Of a stretch of 64,000 bases of DNA, positions 1-11,934 are shown one piece after another. The stretch spans positions 5,642,001-5,706,000 of the forward strand of contig JAJKFH010000374.1 in the NCBI GenBank assembly GCA_023333565.1, in the 5' to 3' direction. The notes beneath the pieces were generated by a model. The model was given only the letters and a program-made list of their open reading frames with translations. It searched no databases and was not told the origin of the DNA. Source of the stretch: Puffinus mauretanicus (Eukaryota; Chordata; Aves; Procellariiformes; Procellariidae). The position numbers and the translations under genes were made by a program. Numbering within the stretch: position 1 is the stretch's first letter; every line of letters starts with the position of its first letter.

Positions 1-737
1 TAGATACAGAACCTGAGAGTTTATAAGCAGGTGTTTGTAGGTATGTAAATAAATAAATAAACCATAAGTGGAACTAGCATGAGTAAGATGTGTTCCTGTA
101 AGAACTGTGGGATTTATTACACTTTCTGTCCATATATTTCTATCTAAGAGTTATTTATCAAGTGGTTTGGAAATGTAAATCTCCTTTATGCTTTAATTTG
201 TATTATGTTAATTCCTAGTGGTGCTTTTTTTTGCCATTTGCTCCTTGGGCTTGTCCCTCATTCCTTTCATTCCCTTATCCATCTGGCCACAGCAGTAGAT
301 AGCAAAGTGACAAAAAGAACTGTTGCTCTACAGCTTTATCTATGACTCATGAGAAATATATGCATCACTCAGATGTTTTCTACCTTTTGTGACTTATGTA
401 CACCCTCCTCTCCATGGAATACATTTAGGATCCCATTGGAAGCAATTAGATATGAAATATCAATATATATTTATTAAATAGGCACTGTTTTCATTGTTCC
501 CTCAAGTGTGATTTAGCAGCACTACAAACTCAAGGCTTGATGTAATGTATATCCTCTCATTGTTCAAACAAAAGGAAAACAAACAAACGCAGCAGGTACA
601 GATTGTATATTGCTGCTGAGCTCCTCTGTCAGTGGCAAGCTAATGAGAGAGAATGTGATAGTCTGATGGGAGGTATTGCCCTTTGATGGGGCTGGAGTTG
701 TACATGAAGTGGATTCTTGGAGGGGTTTTTTGTGGGT

Positions 738-773
738 GTTTTTTTTGTTTGTTTGTTTGTTGTTTTTTTTTTT
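738..773. repeat. T-rich / (GTTT)n simple repeat
   Basis: Runs of T are broken by GTTT units. Read on the minus strand this is A-rich and could be the decayed tail of a retroposed sequence, but I do not recognise a repeat body beside it. Confidence 0.8.
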
Positions 774-939
774 AACTCCAGCTATCTTCAGGGAGAATGT
801 GCAGACCTGACCGTATGAGAAATTGCCATGTGGAGAATTCCCACCCTGTATATCAAGCTGCCTGGTGTCACTATAACCTCTCTGCCATACATCAGCCCAG
901 CCCGTCAGTCAAAGCTTCTGGGGGTAATGATGAGCACAG

Positions 940-1130
940 ACTGGAACTGATAGTTCAGCTGGAGATGGTTTTCCTGCGTATTTGCAAAGTGGCACTAACC
1001 TTTGTTCTACACCGTGGGCCAACAAACAGCGGTGAGGCGTTTGCAAAAATGCCACAGATATAAATGGAGACAAATCAACATTGAAACATATTGTGAAACA
1101 TATTCTGATATAATCGACATTAACAGACAC
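940..1130. promoter_or_regulatory. Candidate conserved noncoding element
   Basis: This is a compact, complex stretch without simple repeats or a recognisable transposon. It holds several AT-rich factor-like words, including a TATAAAT-like word near 1060 and clustered ATATT/ACATTAA words up to 1130. It resembles the texture of vertebrate conserved noncoding elements. That is an impression only, since conservation cannot be seen from one sequence. Confidence 0.2.
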
Positions 1131-1601
1131 TACACTCTTTCCTTATGTTCAACGTGATTGAATAGGGAGTAGCTGGATTGTATTGAAAATGCATAAATAT
1201 AAATATGCATATCCATATTTATCTATATTCAGAGAATCAGAAATCACTGTGATGGAAATGTTTCAGTCTGACAAGTCAGGTCAATTTTAAACTTTAAGAC
1301 TAAAATTTACTAAATTTGCTCATTAACAACACACTTCGTGCTAATAGTTAAATCTCACAGAATATTGATCATCACTACGTGTACAAAACTGTTAACTCTT
1401 ATCTTCTAAACTAGCTATAAGTACCCAGTGCCATGGGGCTGATGCTGTACAGTTAACATTGATGGCTATGGCCCTTGGTGGCTCCTAGTTGAAGAGGAAG
1501 GTGACCAGCTCAGCGTGAAAGCTCATCTATAAGACTAGTCAAAACTGAAGTAGAATTGCCTTCTTTCATCTTTTTCCTTCCCTGATATTTTAATGCTATT
1601 G

Positions 1602-1606
1602 CCCCC
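1602..1606. repeat. Target-site duplication, left copy
   Basis: CCCCC directly precedes the LTR and matches the five bases after its right end at 2911-2915. The low complexity of the word weakens it a little as independent proof. Confidence 0.75.
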
Positions 1607-1981
1607 TGTGGTGGTGCATTCCTCCCCCCTCTTTTCCTCTGGGCTACGATACGATCTCAGAACCTTCTGCTAAGCCTTAGCCATTGTGTATGATTTGGGC
1701 GGTTAAGCGTCCCTTGGCCATACCAAGTGCTCTTGCATGGCTAAGGTGGGGAACAACACTGATTGTACCAGGGACACAAGCTACGTGATCAAAGTAGGGA
1801 GCAGAAACAAGAGATAATTCGTCATCTCTGATGGCTCAAGCTTTCCCTACCTGGGTCATAGCTCAAGTGGAACAATACCATTGTTACCGTGAAACAATAC
1901 CATAATTACTACCCTGGATCACCTCAGATAGTAGCTAAAATGGAAATTTACTGGTGACTAAAGCTAATCATCTTGCAAACC

Positions 1982-1987
1982 TATAAA
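1982..1987 (+). promoter_or_regulatory. LTR TATA box
   Basis: TATAAA lies about 375 bp into the 1607-2910 LTR, in the orientation of the AATAAA signal at 2785-2790. It would place the start of R near 2010. Confidence 0.55.
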
Positions 1988-2462
1988 CAGTGGTATGAAG
2001 TGAGACCCTTTGAGCTCTCCTGGACCGCAGCGGGCTGCAGCCAGAATGTCCCTCTGAGTGGGATGCCTCTCAGAGTTTGCAACTCGAATTTGCGATACTC
2101 GGAGGATCACCGAGATTTGGGCTGAAACACTCCTCGGGGCTCAACTCTTCACCCCTTGGGAAATGCCAAGGCATTTAGCGTGAGTATTTCACAGGACTCG
2201 AGGGGAATTTTTAACAGGTATACCTTTATAAATTAGCTAATTCTAGGCCTTTCATTTAGCTTTGGTACCATATTCATATGCATATATTGATTGATCTAGA
2301 TCTTTTTGCGTGGTTATCTGTACAGTTACTAACAAGTATAATCTGTAGTTAACTTGTTTTAGTATTTGTAGTAATTTGACTAATTCTTTGTATAGCTGTC
2401 AAATTGATTAATGTTTAAGTGTTGTAAGACTCTAAGTTGCTGCTAAAACCCTTAACCCTTTA

Positions 2463-2710
2463 GTCATAAACTGTTGCCCAGGTCTGAGACTAAGGGTAGA
2501 TCCAGCCGCACCTAGGTTCCTCTCTGAGAAGGAGTTTAGAAAGCAAGAGGGTCTACTCTGAACCTCGTGACCCAACGGGAGGGCCTTCCTATCCCTTTTT
2601 GTATTAGACACAAACCGTTGTCCAAGTCTGAGACTAAGACTGGGTCCAGTCGGATCTTTTCTGAACCTCGTGACTCAACGGGAGGGTCTCCCTTTTACCC
2701 TTTTATCCTT
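2463..2710 (+). repeat. Imperfect tandem duplication inside the LTR
   Basis: Two related copies lie side by side, about 2463-2605 and 2606-2710. Both contain the words TCTGAGACTAAG and CTGAACCTCGTGAC, followed by CAACGGGAGGG. The offset is 144 bp at the left words and 103 bp at the right words, so the first copy carries about 41 extra bases in its middle. The duplication lies in the R/U5 part of the LTR and explains some of its unusual length. Confidence 0.8.
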
Positions 2711-2784
2711 AATCTCTGTACAAATCATTCCAACGCAATTCTAATACGATTTTCCCCTGTGTAAATTTAATCCTTGTAATAAGT

Positions 2785-2790
2785 AATAAA
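2785..2790 (+). terminator. LTR polyadenylation signal
   Basis: AATAAA lies in the plus orientation, downstream of the TATA box at 1982 and about 120 bp before the end of the LTR, as expected for the end of R. Confidence 0.55.
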
Positions 2791-2910
2791 GTGAACCTTG
2801 CTATCAAATTCTGTTAAGTCACGTTTCTATAAATTTCTATTAAAATCACCCTTTGCCAATACCTTTGCCAGTGATTCTTCACGTGGCCTTAAAACCACCC
2901 ATTCGTGACA

Positions 2911-2915
2911 CCCCC
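2911..2915. repeat. Target-site duplication, right copy
   Basis: CCCCC directly follows the terminal ACA of the 1607-2910 LTR and matches the left copy at 1602-1606. Confidence 0.75.
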
Positions 2916-5900
2916 TCACAAATAAGGGGTTCTCCTCTGCTCTTGCTTCTGCTTGTATCATTTTCTTTTGTCCTGTCAGACATCCTTGTGTATTCTGGAG
3001 GATGTTCTGCCTATTTGCAGTCACTTATCTATCCCCTGTCTGGCAACTTTTTTTTACTTGGATGGCTCCTAGTGCAACTACACCTATCCTTGTCCCATTG
3101 GTGATCACATTGCTCACATACTTAGTAAAATGCTTATACACTGTGTCTGATATTGCCATCACAGTGTTACTAAATACGTGCATATTATTGATAGTTACAC
3201 TATTTTGTTCATTTATATTTGGGTTCAAGGCAAGTTGATATTAATTATATCCTGTTTAACACGTTTTGAATTCATAGGTGTCGCATATCTCTGTTTTGGC
3301 TACGATTTGGTTTAGATGTGACTTTCTTTTGACGTTCATTCATTTCATACCAGTATACCTCTGCTGAGTTTGGTTATGTGTGATTTTTTTTTTCCCCATG
3401 GCTCAGAACTTTTACTTTTACCTATAGAATTAAACCATGCTCTTAGTTTGAAAATGTCCTGGTTTTCACTGATAGATTTGCTACTGTTGGGCTTGCCTGT
3501 TGTGGAGAGATGGATTTAAACTCTCAACTTTGTTCATCCATACTTAAGGTTGCAGCAGAAACTAAAATTGCTAGTTGGCTAAATATACCACTAGGCATTC
3601 AGATCTCTCAAAGTTGCTGCAGCTTTCATTGGCTTCTGTGTGCTTAGTAACTCAGCCCATGCTAAAGATGTCACTTAATTATTACAGGAGTAACCCTATC
3701 ATAAGAAGGAACACACTGCCACTATTACATATAGGATTATATTTCAACAACCATGAAGAATGGGATTTAGTTTTCTCAAAGGCTAGTTAAATACAATGGG
3801 ACTTTACAGACTTTGTTTCCCAAAAGCATAAAATATTTTCATTTGGTAGACATGTCGTATGATAACATACCTTGCAAGAAAAAAGGTACATGCCTGTTTC
3901 TGAATCAGGAAAAATAAATAATAAAGGACTTTATTTTACCACTTCTACTCGTACTGATTTCTCACCAAAGATTAGGAATAGATGATTGAATTTCATACTG
4001 GCGAGAGCTCAATAGTGGAATCCAAAAGAGATCTCTCTGGAAAAGGTGTTGTTCAACACACACTTAAATGATATGAAGAAGTTGATAACTACTGAGGTGG
4101 CAGTATCTGCTGACAAAATAAATTATTCAAGAATTAATATCCAAGGTAGCAAAGATATGGACTGTGAAGGAAGGCAGATGTATCTTAGCTACTGAGTAAA
4201 AAAGATAATAAATAAAAAATGAAAATCAATGTAGGTATATAAAGTAATAATGTAAAAGGAATAATAATAAGGAATAAGTAATAATGTAATAAAGTATAAT
4301 GTAATAAGGAAAAAAATTCCTTACTTAACATTTCAAGTGTTGGTCTGTGAGTTAACCACTATTACTCAGTAATGGGGTCTTGGGATTTTAATAGACAGTT
4401 CTCCAGAAACGTCAGCTTGGTGCGTTTAAAAAAGGAATCAGAGTTTAAGAAACTATTAGGAAAGAAATAGAGGTAAACAAAACAAAATGAAGAACACCAT
4501 TATGCTGCTGAATAGACCTGTGGTACAACAGAATCTTAAATACCTTATACGCATTTCTGGTCTTCCTTTCTCCACATTGAAAAAAAGAGTGCAACTGGCA
4601 AAAGTAGGTTGCATTGAGAGAATTAAGGGACAATTAAAGGTAGCAACTCCTCTATTAGGAATAACTGAATGAACTACCATTCACAACTTTGAAAAATGCT
4701 ACTATACAGACCATTTTCTTAATCTAATAATAATTTCCAAAATCTGACTTTTTATATAGCTAGATGGGCATTTCCCTCCTTGTTGTTTACCCCTTTTGCA
4801 TCACTTTGCCAGGAAACTGGGTTTTCTGTTGAAGAAAATAGATATACTGCTCTGAATCATAGTATCAAAGGGCTAGAAAAGACTGCAGGGGGTCATCCTA
4901 TGCAGTGCTTCTTAAGTAGTGGGAATTTAACTTTATGCTTTGGAAAGAAAATTAGATTCCCCGCACATCAGTTACTCCTGACAAATCCACATTGTCCTTT
5001 AACTCTTTGCTTATTATCAACTATGTACTTAGGAGTTTTTAGCTTTGTTCTGAAAAATTTCCTGGGAGTCAGAACTGAGCTGACAGATCTATAAATCTCT
5101 GGCCTCCTACTTTTTGCTATTTAAAAAGTCCAAACCAACTGTATTTGCCATTTTCTAGAGTTCTGAGAGTTCACACATCCTTCAAGATTTTCTACAGATA
5201 ATAAGTAATGGTTTAGAAACCTCACTAATATATATTTGCATGAATTTTTCAGCCCAATTGATATGAAAATTTCTAACATATCTAAATACTATCTAAACTG
5301 TTCCTTTATATATTTGAGTTTGAGATACTACCCTTTTATCATGGATATAGTGGTGGTGTTACAACTCTACATGGGAGTAAAAATAGTCATTAAAAACTCT
5401 TTGCAGAGTAAGTGGACCAATCCCTTCCTAGGTCTTCCTCTTAATACTAATGCACTTATAGAACCATTTCTCATTACTTTTAGTAATGGTAGTACATTGA
5501 TCTTCTGTTTTGACCTTTTCAAATTTTGTACTCTTCGTTTGTAACCTCATCTAATTTTCAGTGCATGTTTGTCTCTTGTGCTCAGGTCAATGAAGAACTT
5601 ATGATTTTTTTCAGGGGTTTGTGTTATGATTTCAGTGTCTCACTTGCAATGAGAGAAATTTATCACCCAACTGTGGCTTCAGTATTTTTTCTTTACAGAA
5701 CGTCCAGCTCTCCTTAACGCTTTGTTCTCAGACCAAGCTCCTTATGAAAGCTTATCTACTAGTCATGTAGTTTAGTAAAGTCTCTTTTCCTGAAGACCGT
5801 GACATTTTTTAATTGTTATTTATCTCATTTTAAAAATCACAAATATTGTAATTTCGTTGCTACTCTGAGCTGCCTTCTAAGAATGGTATTCTCAGCCAGT

Positions 5901-6235
5901 TCTTTCTTCCTAGTTTGACTAAAACACACAAAACATTTTCTTTTCTACCTCTAAATCAATTGCTGTCAATGGATTCTAAGAGTTTGCTGGACAGACTGAA
6001 TTCATCTCTATTCCTGGTATTGTCACAGCTAATACCCCTCATTATCATGGGATTTTGTTCTCTGGATGAATCTGCTGATTCCTTTATCCACATGATCTTG
6101 GTTTGCTGGTTTATGTTAAACCTACATAATGATAGCCATGCACAGCTTTTTATATTTTCATCATTGCTCAGTTTTTCAACAGAGATGTCTTCATTTAAAG
6201 TGTTGACCTAGAGCAAATGTATGTATTAGTGATCG
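2916..6235. other. Unique noncoding DNA, partly T-rich
   Basis: No gene is supported. The stretch from about 5.2 to 6.2 kb is rich in T on the plus strand and has several plus-strand frames of about 100 codons (4780-5094, 5236-5544, 5915-6211). Their translations are rich in F, L and S from T-rich codons and show no domain. It could hide a transposon remnant too decayed to recognise. Confidence 0.5.
4195..4325. repeat. AT-rich (TAA)n-like simple repeat
   Basis: Irregular TAA, TAATG and AATAA units run for about 130 bp, ending in a small hairpin of TAAGGA and TCCTTA around an A-run. No transposon body is recognisable at either side. Confidence 0.65.
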
Positions 6236-6239
6236 TAAT

Positions 6240-6435
6240 CCTTTATTCCCCTGCCTGCAATTCTTGAACAAGCTTTTTCACTTTGTATTAATTTTCCAGT
6301 CATATGGATTATCCCATCAAGTCTCTGTTATGCCAGCTGGATCATAAACTTGCCATATATTGAGAATATTATCCTTTTATGCTTATTTTCCACATTTCTT
6401 GGCTTAATATTCACATACTTTAGAGGTTTAATATC
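6240..6435 (-). mobile_element. Old CR1-type LINE fragment (ORF2 endonuclease region), broken
   Basis: Read on the minus strand, 6334-6320 encodes GITET. A stop (TGA, 6317-6319) then sits where the family has its first tryptophan, followed by WDNPYDW (6316-6296). Further on in the same frame, SLFKNCRQGNKG (about 6274-6240) matches the order and spacing of the CR1 endonuclease segment with GITETWWDD...DW and LFRKDRQG. Upstream, a different frame reads LKYVNIKPRNVENK, similar to the LKCLYTNARSMGNK-type start of that domain, so there is at least one frameshift. The piece is ancient and non-functional. It cannot belong to the 11.4-kb fragment, because the order of ORF2 parts would be reversed. 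Confidence 0.6.
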
Positions 6436-6477
6436 CATTATCATCTTCCTTGTTCCTGTGCTACTGTGAACATCACC

Positions 6478-6494
6478 TTTTTTTTTTTTTTTTT
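6478..6494. repeat. Poly-T run
   Basis: A run of 17 T lies just above the old CR1 piece. It is not likely to be the CR1 tail, because CR1 ends in short octamer-like repeats rather than poly-A. Confidence 0.85.
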
Positions 6495-9400
6495 CTGCTT
6501 CACAGATATTCCTTGGGATAAACTGCATATTCTTCTCCTGTTGATCTGATCATAGCAAATAAAGGCAAGAGAGCAAATACAATCTGATAAGACTTCTGAC
6601 AAAACCTCAGGCTCAAACTATTTAGGGTACAGAGACATGGTGAAATATTCTGAAGCTGAGAAAGAAACTTGAAGTGATATATAAAACTATTGAGTCATCT
6701 TATGGAACGTCCATAATAGGCAGCAAGTAAGGGTTGTATCAGTAACTGTAATTACATACAGTCTACATACAGCTCTTACTTCCAAGACTTGGTATTAAAG
6801 ATGATTAATCTCCCTCCATCCCTGAAGCAGGTTAAACAAAAACAACAAAAAATCTTGTAATACTATAGAAAAGCCTTTTGTTCTTTTGCAGATATTCAAT
6901 GACATTCTTTTCCAATATTACAATAAAATTGGGTAGGATAGACCACTTACTCATGAGTAATTTGTTTCTGGCTTCTAATTTATCCTTTATACATTACATT
7001 GTATAGAGATTGGATAACAGAGGATGGTGTAGTGGAGGGACATGTGTTTCTGAAAGAAGGACCTCCATGCAGGTTGCTAGCCTGGAGACCTTGCTTTTGA
7101 TCCACCTTGCTGCCTCCCAGCCTGCAGACTGTGTGAACTCTGTGTCGCCCTTCCAGACTTAAATGTGTGTAAAGTTAAGTGGGAAAGGGTTAAATGGGGG
7201 AGGTCTCCCAGTAACTGTACCACCCACTTACATGTAGTAGGTCATAAGTAAGCTGGACAAGAAGGGATGGTGCTATATAGTATCCCACATCATTGTGGTT
7301 GTTAGTGGGTAAAAAACAATTGGATTTTAGTGAGGGAACGGTAAGTGCCCTTTCTTCCAGGTTATTACATGAACAAAATATATTATGCAGACTTCGCATG
7401 CATACAGTGTGCTTTCCACACGCTGAACGTGTTTTGACAGACAGGCTGAAAACTGAAACCAAATATGATTTTGGTAAATGAATCCATCTGCTAGTGCTGC
7501 AGAAGGCATATGCTGAAGTGCCAAGCTATAAGTGACTGCATAGATTTTTAGACTATGAGTTTCTGCTTCATTCCTTTAAATACTGATATTATTATGAGAA
7601 AGATGAATGGGAAGAGTGAGGAGGAAAAGGTTAAACATTATAATCACATGGGCTCACACCTTGGCACGTTTATGTTGCACAACAAAGTTACAAAGGAAGT
7701 GAAGAACATTCTATCAAACTCCCATGTCAAGAGTAACCAAGAACTGCAGAAAAAATGACCAATAATATTTTCCCTTCTGTAGGAACCTGTTCTTAAAAAT
7801 GCATCTGCTTTTATATCTTTTAGTATCTTGCAGTGATATTCATATGCCCACTTGCATAAATGCTATGCATAAGTTTCCTGATGGAAATGGGAACTTCTGG
7901 TTTCATATATTTATAAGGTGAACACTCTTCACCTGCAAACAAGTTGGAAATGAATATTATTACATTACATCATTACCTACAATATTGAGGTGTTTTTAAA
8001 TTTAAACCCTTTTAAAATACAATTGGAACATTGTTTATTAATGTCCTTTAATGAAAGTATCCTTTGAGATGCCATCAATAAAGATAAGCATTTATTATAT
8101 AAAAAATTGACATAACAGGAAGAATTTCTACAGATATGTAAGAAATAAAGTGTTGTATGACTTATGTTTCTACAGTGCTTTTAATCATGTGGACCAGTTC
8201 CTCAGGGTCTTAAGTGATACAGCTCTTGTTAAAGTCATTATTACTACAATTTTGGCAATCTTCTCCTGAATAAAGAATTCTAGTACTGTGTACCATACCC
8301 TGTCTGTAGTAACAGAGGTAGAATTCAAAACCTCAGCCATCATGCAGGAGGTACCAACCTAATGTAGCTTAATGACCTCCCACAGGAAAATCACGTTGGC
8401 CTGACAGTGTCCAGGCTAAACGAAACTTTGCACATAAGCATGCAATTGCAGAGTGAAAAAAACAGTGAGGGTTGAAAGGTAGTAAAGAGTGATGGGGAGG
8501 AGATAATTAACATTTGTGCATGATAAAGTTCTGTCAGTAACTGATTGTTCTGGTTTTGTGTAAATATTTTTGCTATAATATTATTCTTAAAAAAAGTCTT
8601 ATAATCAGCAAATGTGATATATTATACAGAAATTTAGGCAGACTTCTACAACAGTGAGAAATCTGGTAGCTGGTAGTAATATACAAAATTTTCCTTATTG
8701 TCTGTCAGAAAGGAAGGTGCCATTAGGTTGGTCTCTTGATTCTCAAAGACGATGTAACCTGCCCATGGTTTCCTGCATTGGCTGAGGTGACTTCTCTCAG
8801 GAGACTTCTGGTGTGGCCATTTCAGAGCCTTGCTCATTTAAAAGCAAGGGGCCTAGCTTCTGCAAACTCTACTTTTTCACAGTTTATCTGGCAAAGTACA
8901 ATTCTCTAAGAATGTAACTGACATAACTGTGTTTGAATAGATATGTTTTATTTTGCCTCTACCTCAGAAAAATAATCATATAACTAATGAGCCTCATAAT
9001 AAGTAATTTGCAGGCAACTGAACCTAGGACCTTAAACAACAGAGTAGAGGCTTCTGCCACTTGGTTTAAAAGAGTAGTAGACTGCATTAGGTGGATACAG
9101 CAGAAGGTTGTTTTTCCCTATTATTGACTTGCCAATTAGAGGAATGCAAAACATGCTGAACTGGTGGGTGGATATTTTTGAAAGCATTCATCATTGGCTT
9201 TAATGAGAGAGGAAGCAGACAAAGGCTAACCCATTTTAAGTGTGCGATCTACAGGTCTTTACAGATGTACTCATGCATTTGCACCACTGTTTGTGTGTGC
9301 AAAAGGGTCTGCCATGACAGGCACCAACTAAATGAAAAGAAGAAACATTAACTTAGTAGCACTTTAAATGAACCTGAATAAATAGCAGATATGCATTAAG

Positions 9401-10851
9401 TGTTTGGCTCTCACAGAAGTTTTGCACTGTCTGGGCATACTGAAATCAGTGTGGCTGACACTACTCAAAATAAACATGCCTCCAACTTCCTAAAATAAAA
9501 GAATCAGATTCTGCTGGCACAGCATTTGCATAGGCAAATGAAGAATAATTTTCTGCCTTATAGCAGTTTTCAAAAAACAGTAGATATATAAGAAAAAAGA
9601 GGAGAGTCACAGAAGCACCTAGCTGAGAATCTGAAATTATCTTACTTTGAATAATGCCCTAGGAATCCTTAGCTTCCACTTTAAGATCTTAGTCAAAACC
9701 TTAAGGCAAGGGAAAACTTTCAAAACCTGTCTATTAACATTACATTTCAGGAAACAGCAAGGACAAAGCTTAGAAAGCAAACATTTTCAGGAAAGGTGAA
9801 CGCAACTGAGAAAAAAATTCTCCAATAATAAAGCAGTGTCACCGTTGATTGCGTTGATTAAGAGGGAAAAATGTATTTGGGGTATATAGATTTATACAGC
9901 AAATTCATATGACTATCAGGTCTGTTAAGTCCTTCATATTGCAAAAACTAAGTAGCTGTTCTTTGTAAGAGTTACAGCTCCCATGACTGTAGTCATGAAA
10001 TTTAATGCATATTTTCACAATCTACTTCTTGAGATATGTTACATAGAATCACCTGAATTATTTGCTTGGAATAAACAGTATAAGACACTTAGTCTTTTCT
10101 TTTCTTTCTTGTAGAATCATTTGCAAAGTGAGCTGAATTGCTAAATAATAATTTGCAAATATTTATCCTATTTTTTAGGGCATGGAAAATATTAGTTGAT
10201 AGGGTTATAGAACAATTTAACTTCTTATCTAGTCATAAACATGTGACCGATCATTTTTGGCAAATGCTGTAATGTATGTTTCCTCATTGGCAGAATGGAA
10301 GGTTTTAAAAGAGAAATGAATGATGAAGAATGAATAAAGAACAACCATGCTTCTGGTAGGAATTTTTGGACAAATTATATGTGTTAAAATTTATGAAACT
10401 TTCAAGATTTGCGAACATTTTTTATGAATGAGCCATCATAGCACACGTTAACCTTGAGTGTTATGACCCTATGAATAATAGTAAAGTGAAATTGCCATTT
10501 ATTTCTGCAATATATAGCCAGTAGCAGAAAGTTGCCAGGTTATGGAAGAAGAGCAAACAGCTTATTTGGACCATGCCAATTAGCTTTAAATTCCATTACG
10601 TCCTTGAAAGACCAATAAATTGCAGTAAATACTAAAAGACCACTTGAGAGCACTAAAAGAAATGACATAGAAGCATTTCATTTCCCACTCATATAAAACC
10701 AATGTAATATTGTACCGAAGTGCTTAAAACAATAGTTACAGAGATATGTTATCAATTTATTTTTTTAATGAAGTAACAATATTTTATGTACATTTTTAAC
10801 AAATTCCTTTTAATTTTGATCCCTTTCAGGTCACAATCATTCCAGGAAATT

Positions 10852-10880
10852 AAAAAAAAAAAAAAAAGTTAAAAAAAAAA
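10852..10880. repeat. Poly-A stretch
   Basis: A run of 16 A is followed by GTT and a further run of 10 A. I do not recognise a retroposed body upstream. Confidence 0.85.
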
Positions 10881-11429
10881 GTACTTGCCCCATTTTTTTA
10901 CTAAGTGACTTTTTTGGTAGAAAAAATTGTGGAATTAAATAATTTTAAGGGACCATAGGAGATGGGGATAGACCACTTAAGCTGTTTGGCCTTTAGCAAA
11001 ATTTCAGTTACAAATAATGCTCTCTTCTAAAACTCTATTTTATTCAAGGAAAGCAAACTAAATTTGAAGTGGCAAGTATTTGTACGGCAAATTTAATTTT
11101 AAGAACCACAGTCATTCAGCAGGAGTAACAAGGCCAGGTAGAAAAAGCACTTAGGCAACTGAAGAAAACAATGGTATGATATAAACAGAAATTAATCAGA
11201 TTGCTTTAAATAATTTTACAGTTCTGATATATTTTAGGGCCTTCCTTGCAAAAATAGACAGATTATGTGAACTCATTCTTCCCTGAGTAGAAATAGCTAA
11301 TTTAGAGCTCTCTTTCAAAATTGTACATTTAAAGAGTAAATACTACAGCTGATCTCCTAACGCCTTTGAGGCATATTCTGTCAATCTATATAGAATTCAG
11401 ACTTTCTACAGTCCATTCCATCAGTGTCC

Positions 11430-11930
11430 AGCTTACTGTATGATACAAATTGCTTCTCATTATTTCTTGCTTTGCCTATCACTGTGTCATCTGAAAATTT
11501 AGTCATCAAGAGCTTCATGTGTCTTCTAGATAATCAATAAAAAGTTGCATAACATTTGGCTTGGTAACAACCTCTACAGAAGGCCACTGGGGACACTGAT
11601 ACTGCGTTTAATGAGAATTCTCTATTAACCAGTCATGTTTAGATATATCACTGAGCTAATTATTAAATCCACTGACTGTGTGCTTTGCTGATATTGGATA
11701 TCATGAGACTTTAAATCAGAATTCCACGCTGTACTAAGTCAACCGCCTTACAGAATTATACAACATATATCTTCTCTGCATTTACATTTATTAGCCAAAG
11801 AAGTGTCCCCTCACCCCAATCCTTCTTTTCACCAGTTTTATAAAACTTGTTGACAAACATTAAATAGTCTACCACTCTTTAATTCTTTGCTGATTAAGGT
11901 CTGTCTCATTTTTTGCATACTTTTGCTCAT
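11430..11930 (-). mobile_element. Old CR1-type LINE fragment (ORF2 reverse-transcriptase region), broken
   Basis: On the minus strand, 11497-11483 encodes F-S-D-D-T, the position of the FADD catalytic motif of CR1-family reverse transcriptase, with alanine replaced by serine. Just upstream in the sense direction (about 11600-11540) lies VPSG and then an L/F-rich stretch. This corresponds to the VPQGS...LFNIFIND part of the enzyme but holds a stop. The remainder to about 11930 matches, in order, antisense words I associate with ancient amniote CR1 copies, such as AATCAGAATTCCACGCTG near 11710-11730. Multiple stops and indels show it is long dead. Confidence 0.65.
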
Positions 11931-11934
11931 GAAC

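Larger units (their letters stand above)
1..1601. other. Unique AT-rich noncoding DNA
   Basis: I see no supportable gene here. The stretch is AT-rich and mostly non-repetitive, with a T-rich simple repeat at 738-773. An 88-codon plus-strand frame at 797-1063 and a 73-codon minus-strand frame overlap each other. Neither shows a recognisable domain, so I treat both as chance. The part from about 940 to 1130 is listed separately as a candidate conserved element. Confidence 0.6.
1607..2910 (+). mobile_element. Solo LTR of an endogenous retrovirus (ERVL-like), 1.3 kb
   Basis: The element begins TGTGG and ends GTGACA, giving the TG...CA ends of an LTR. It is flanked by a perfect 5-bp duplication, CCCCC, at 1602-1606 and 2911-2915. 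A TATAAA box lies at 1982-1987 and an AATAAA polyadenylation signal at 2785-2790, both in plus orientation and in the expected U3-to-U5 order. No primer-binding site or retroviral gene follows the right end, so this is a solo LTR left by recombination. At 1304 bp it is long for an LTR, with most of the length after the TATA box. The 5-bp duplication and size suggest an ERVL-type family. The exact family name is not certain from the sequence alone. The 65-codon frame inside it (2567-2764) is not a gene. Confidence 0.85.
6440..11425. other. Unique AT-rich noncoding DNA
   Basis: I see no gene or recognisable transposon. A 17-base T run lies at 6478-6494 and an A-rich stretch at 10852-10880. Frames at 7190-7462 (minus, 90 codons) and nearby overlap on both strands and carry no domain. 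Confidence 0.55.

Noticed and set aside
2567..2764. 65-codon plus-strand frame
   Set aside because: It lies inside the 1607-2910 LTR, across its tandem duplication.
6240..11930. One long minus-strand CR1 element covering both old fragments
   Set aside because: On the minus strand the endonuclease should lie at higher coordinates than the reverse transcriptase, but here the order is reversed, so they are separate insertions.
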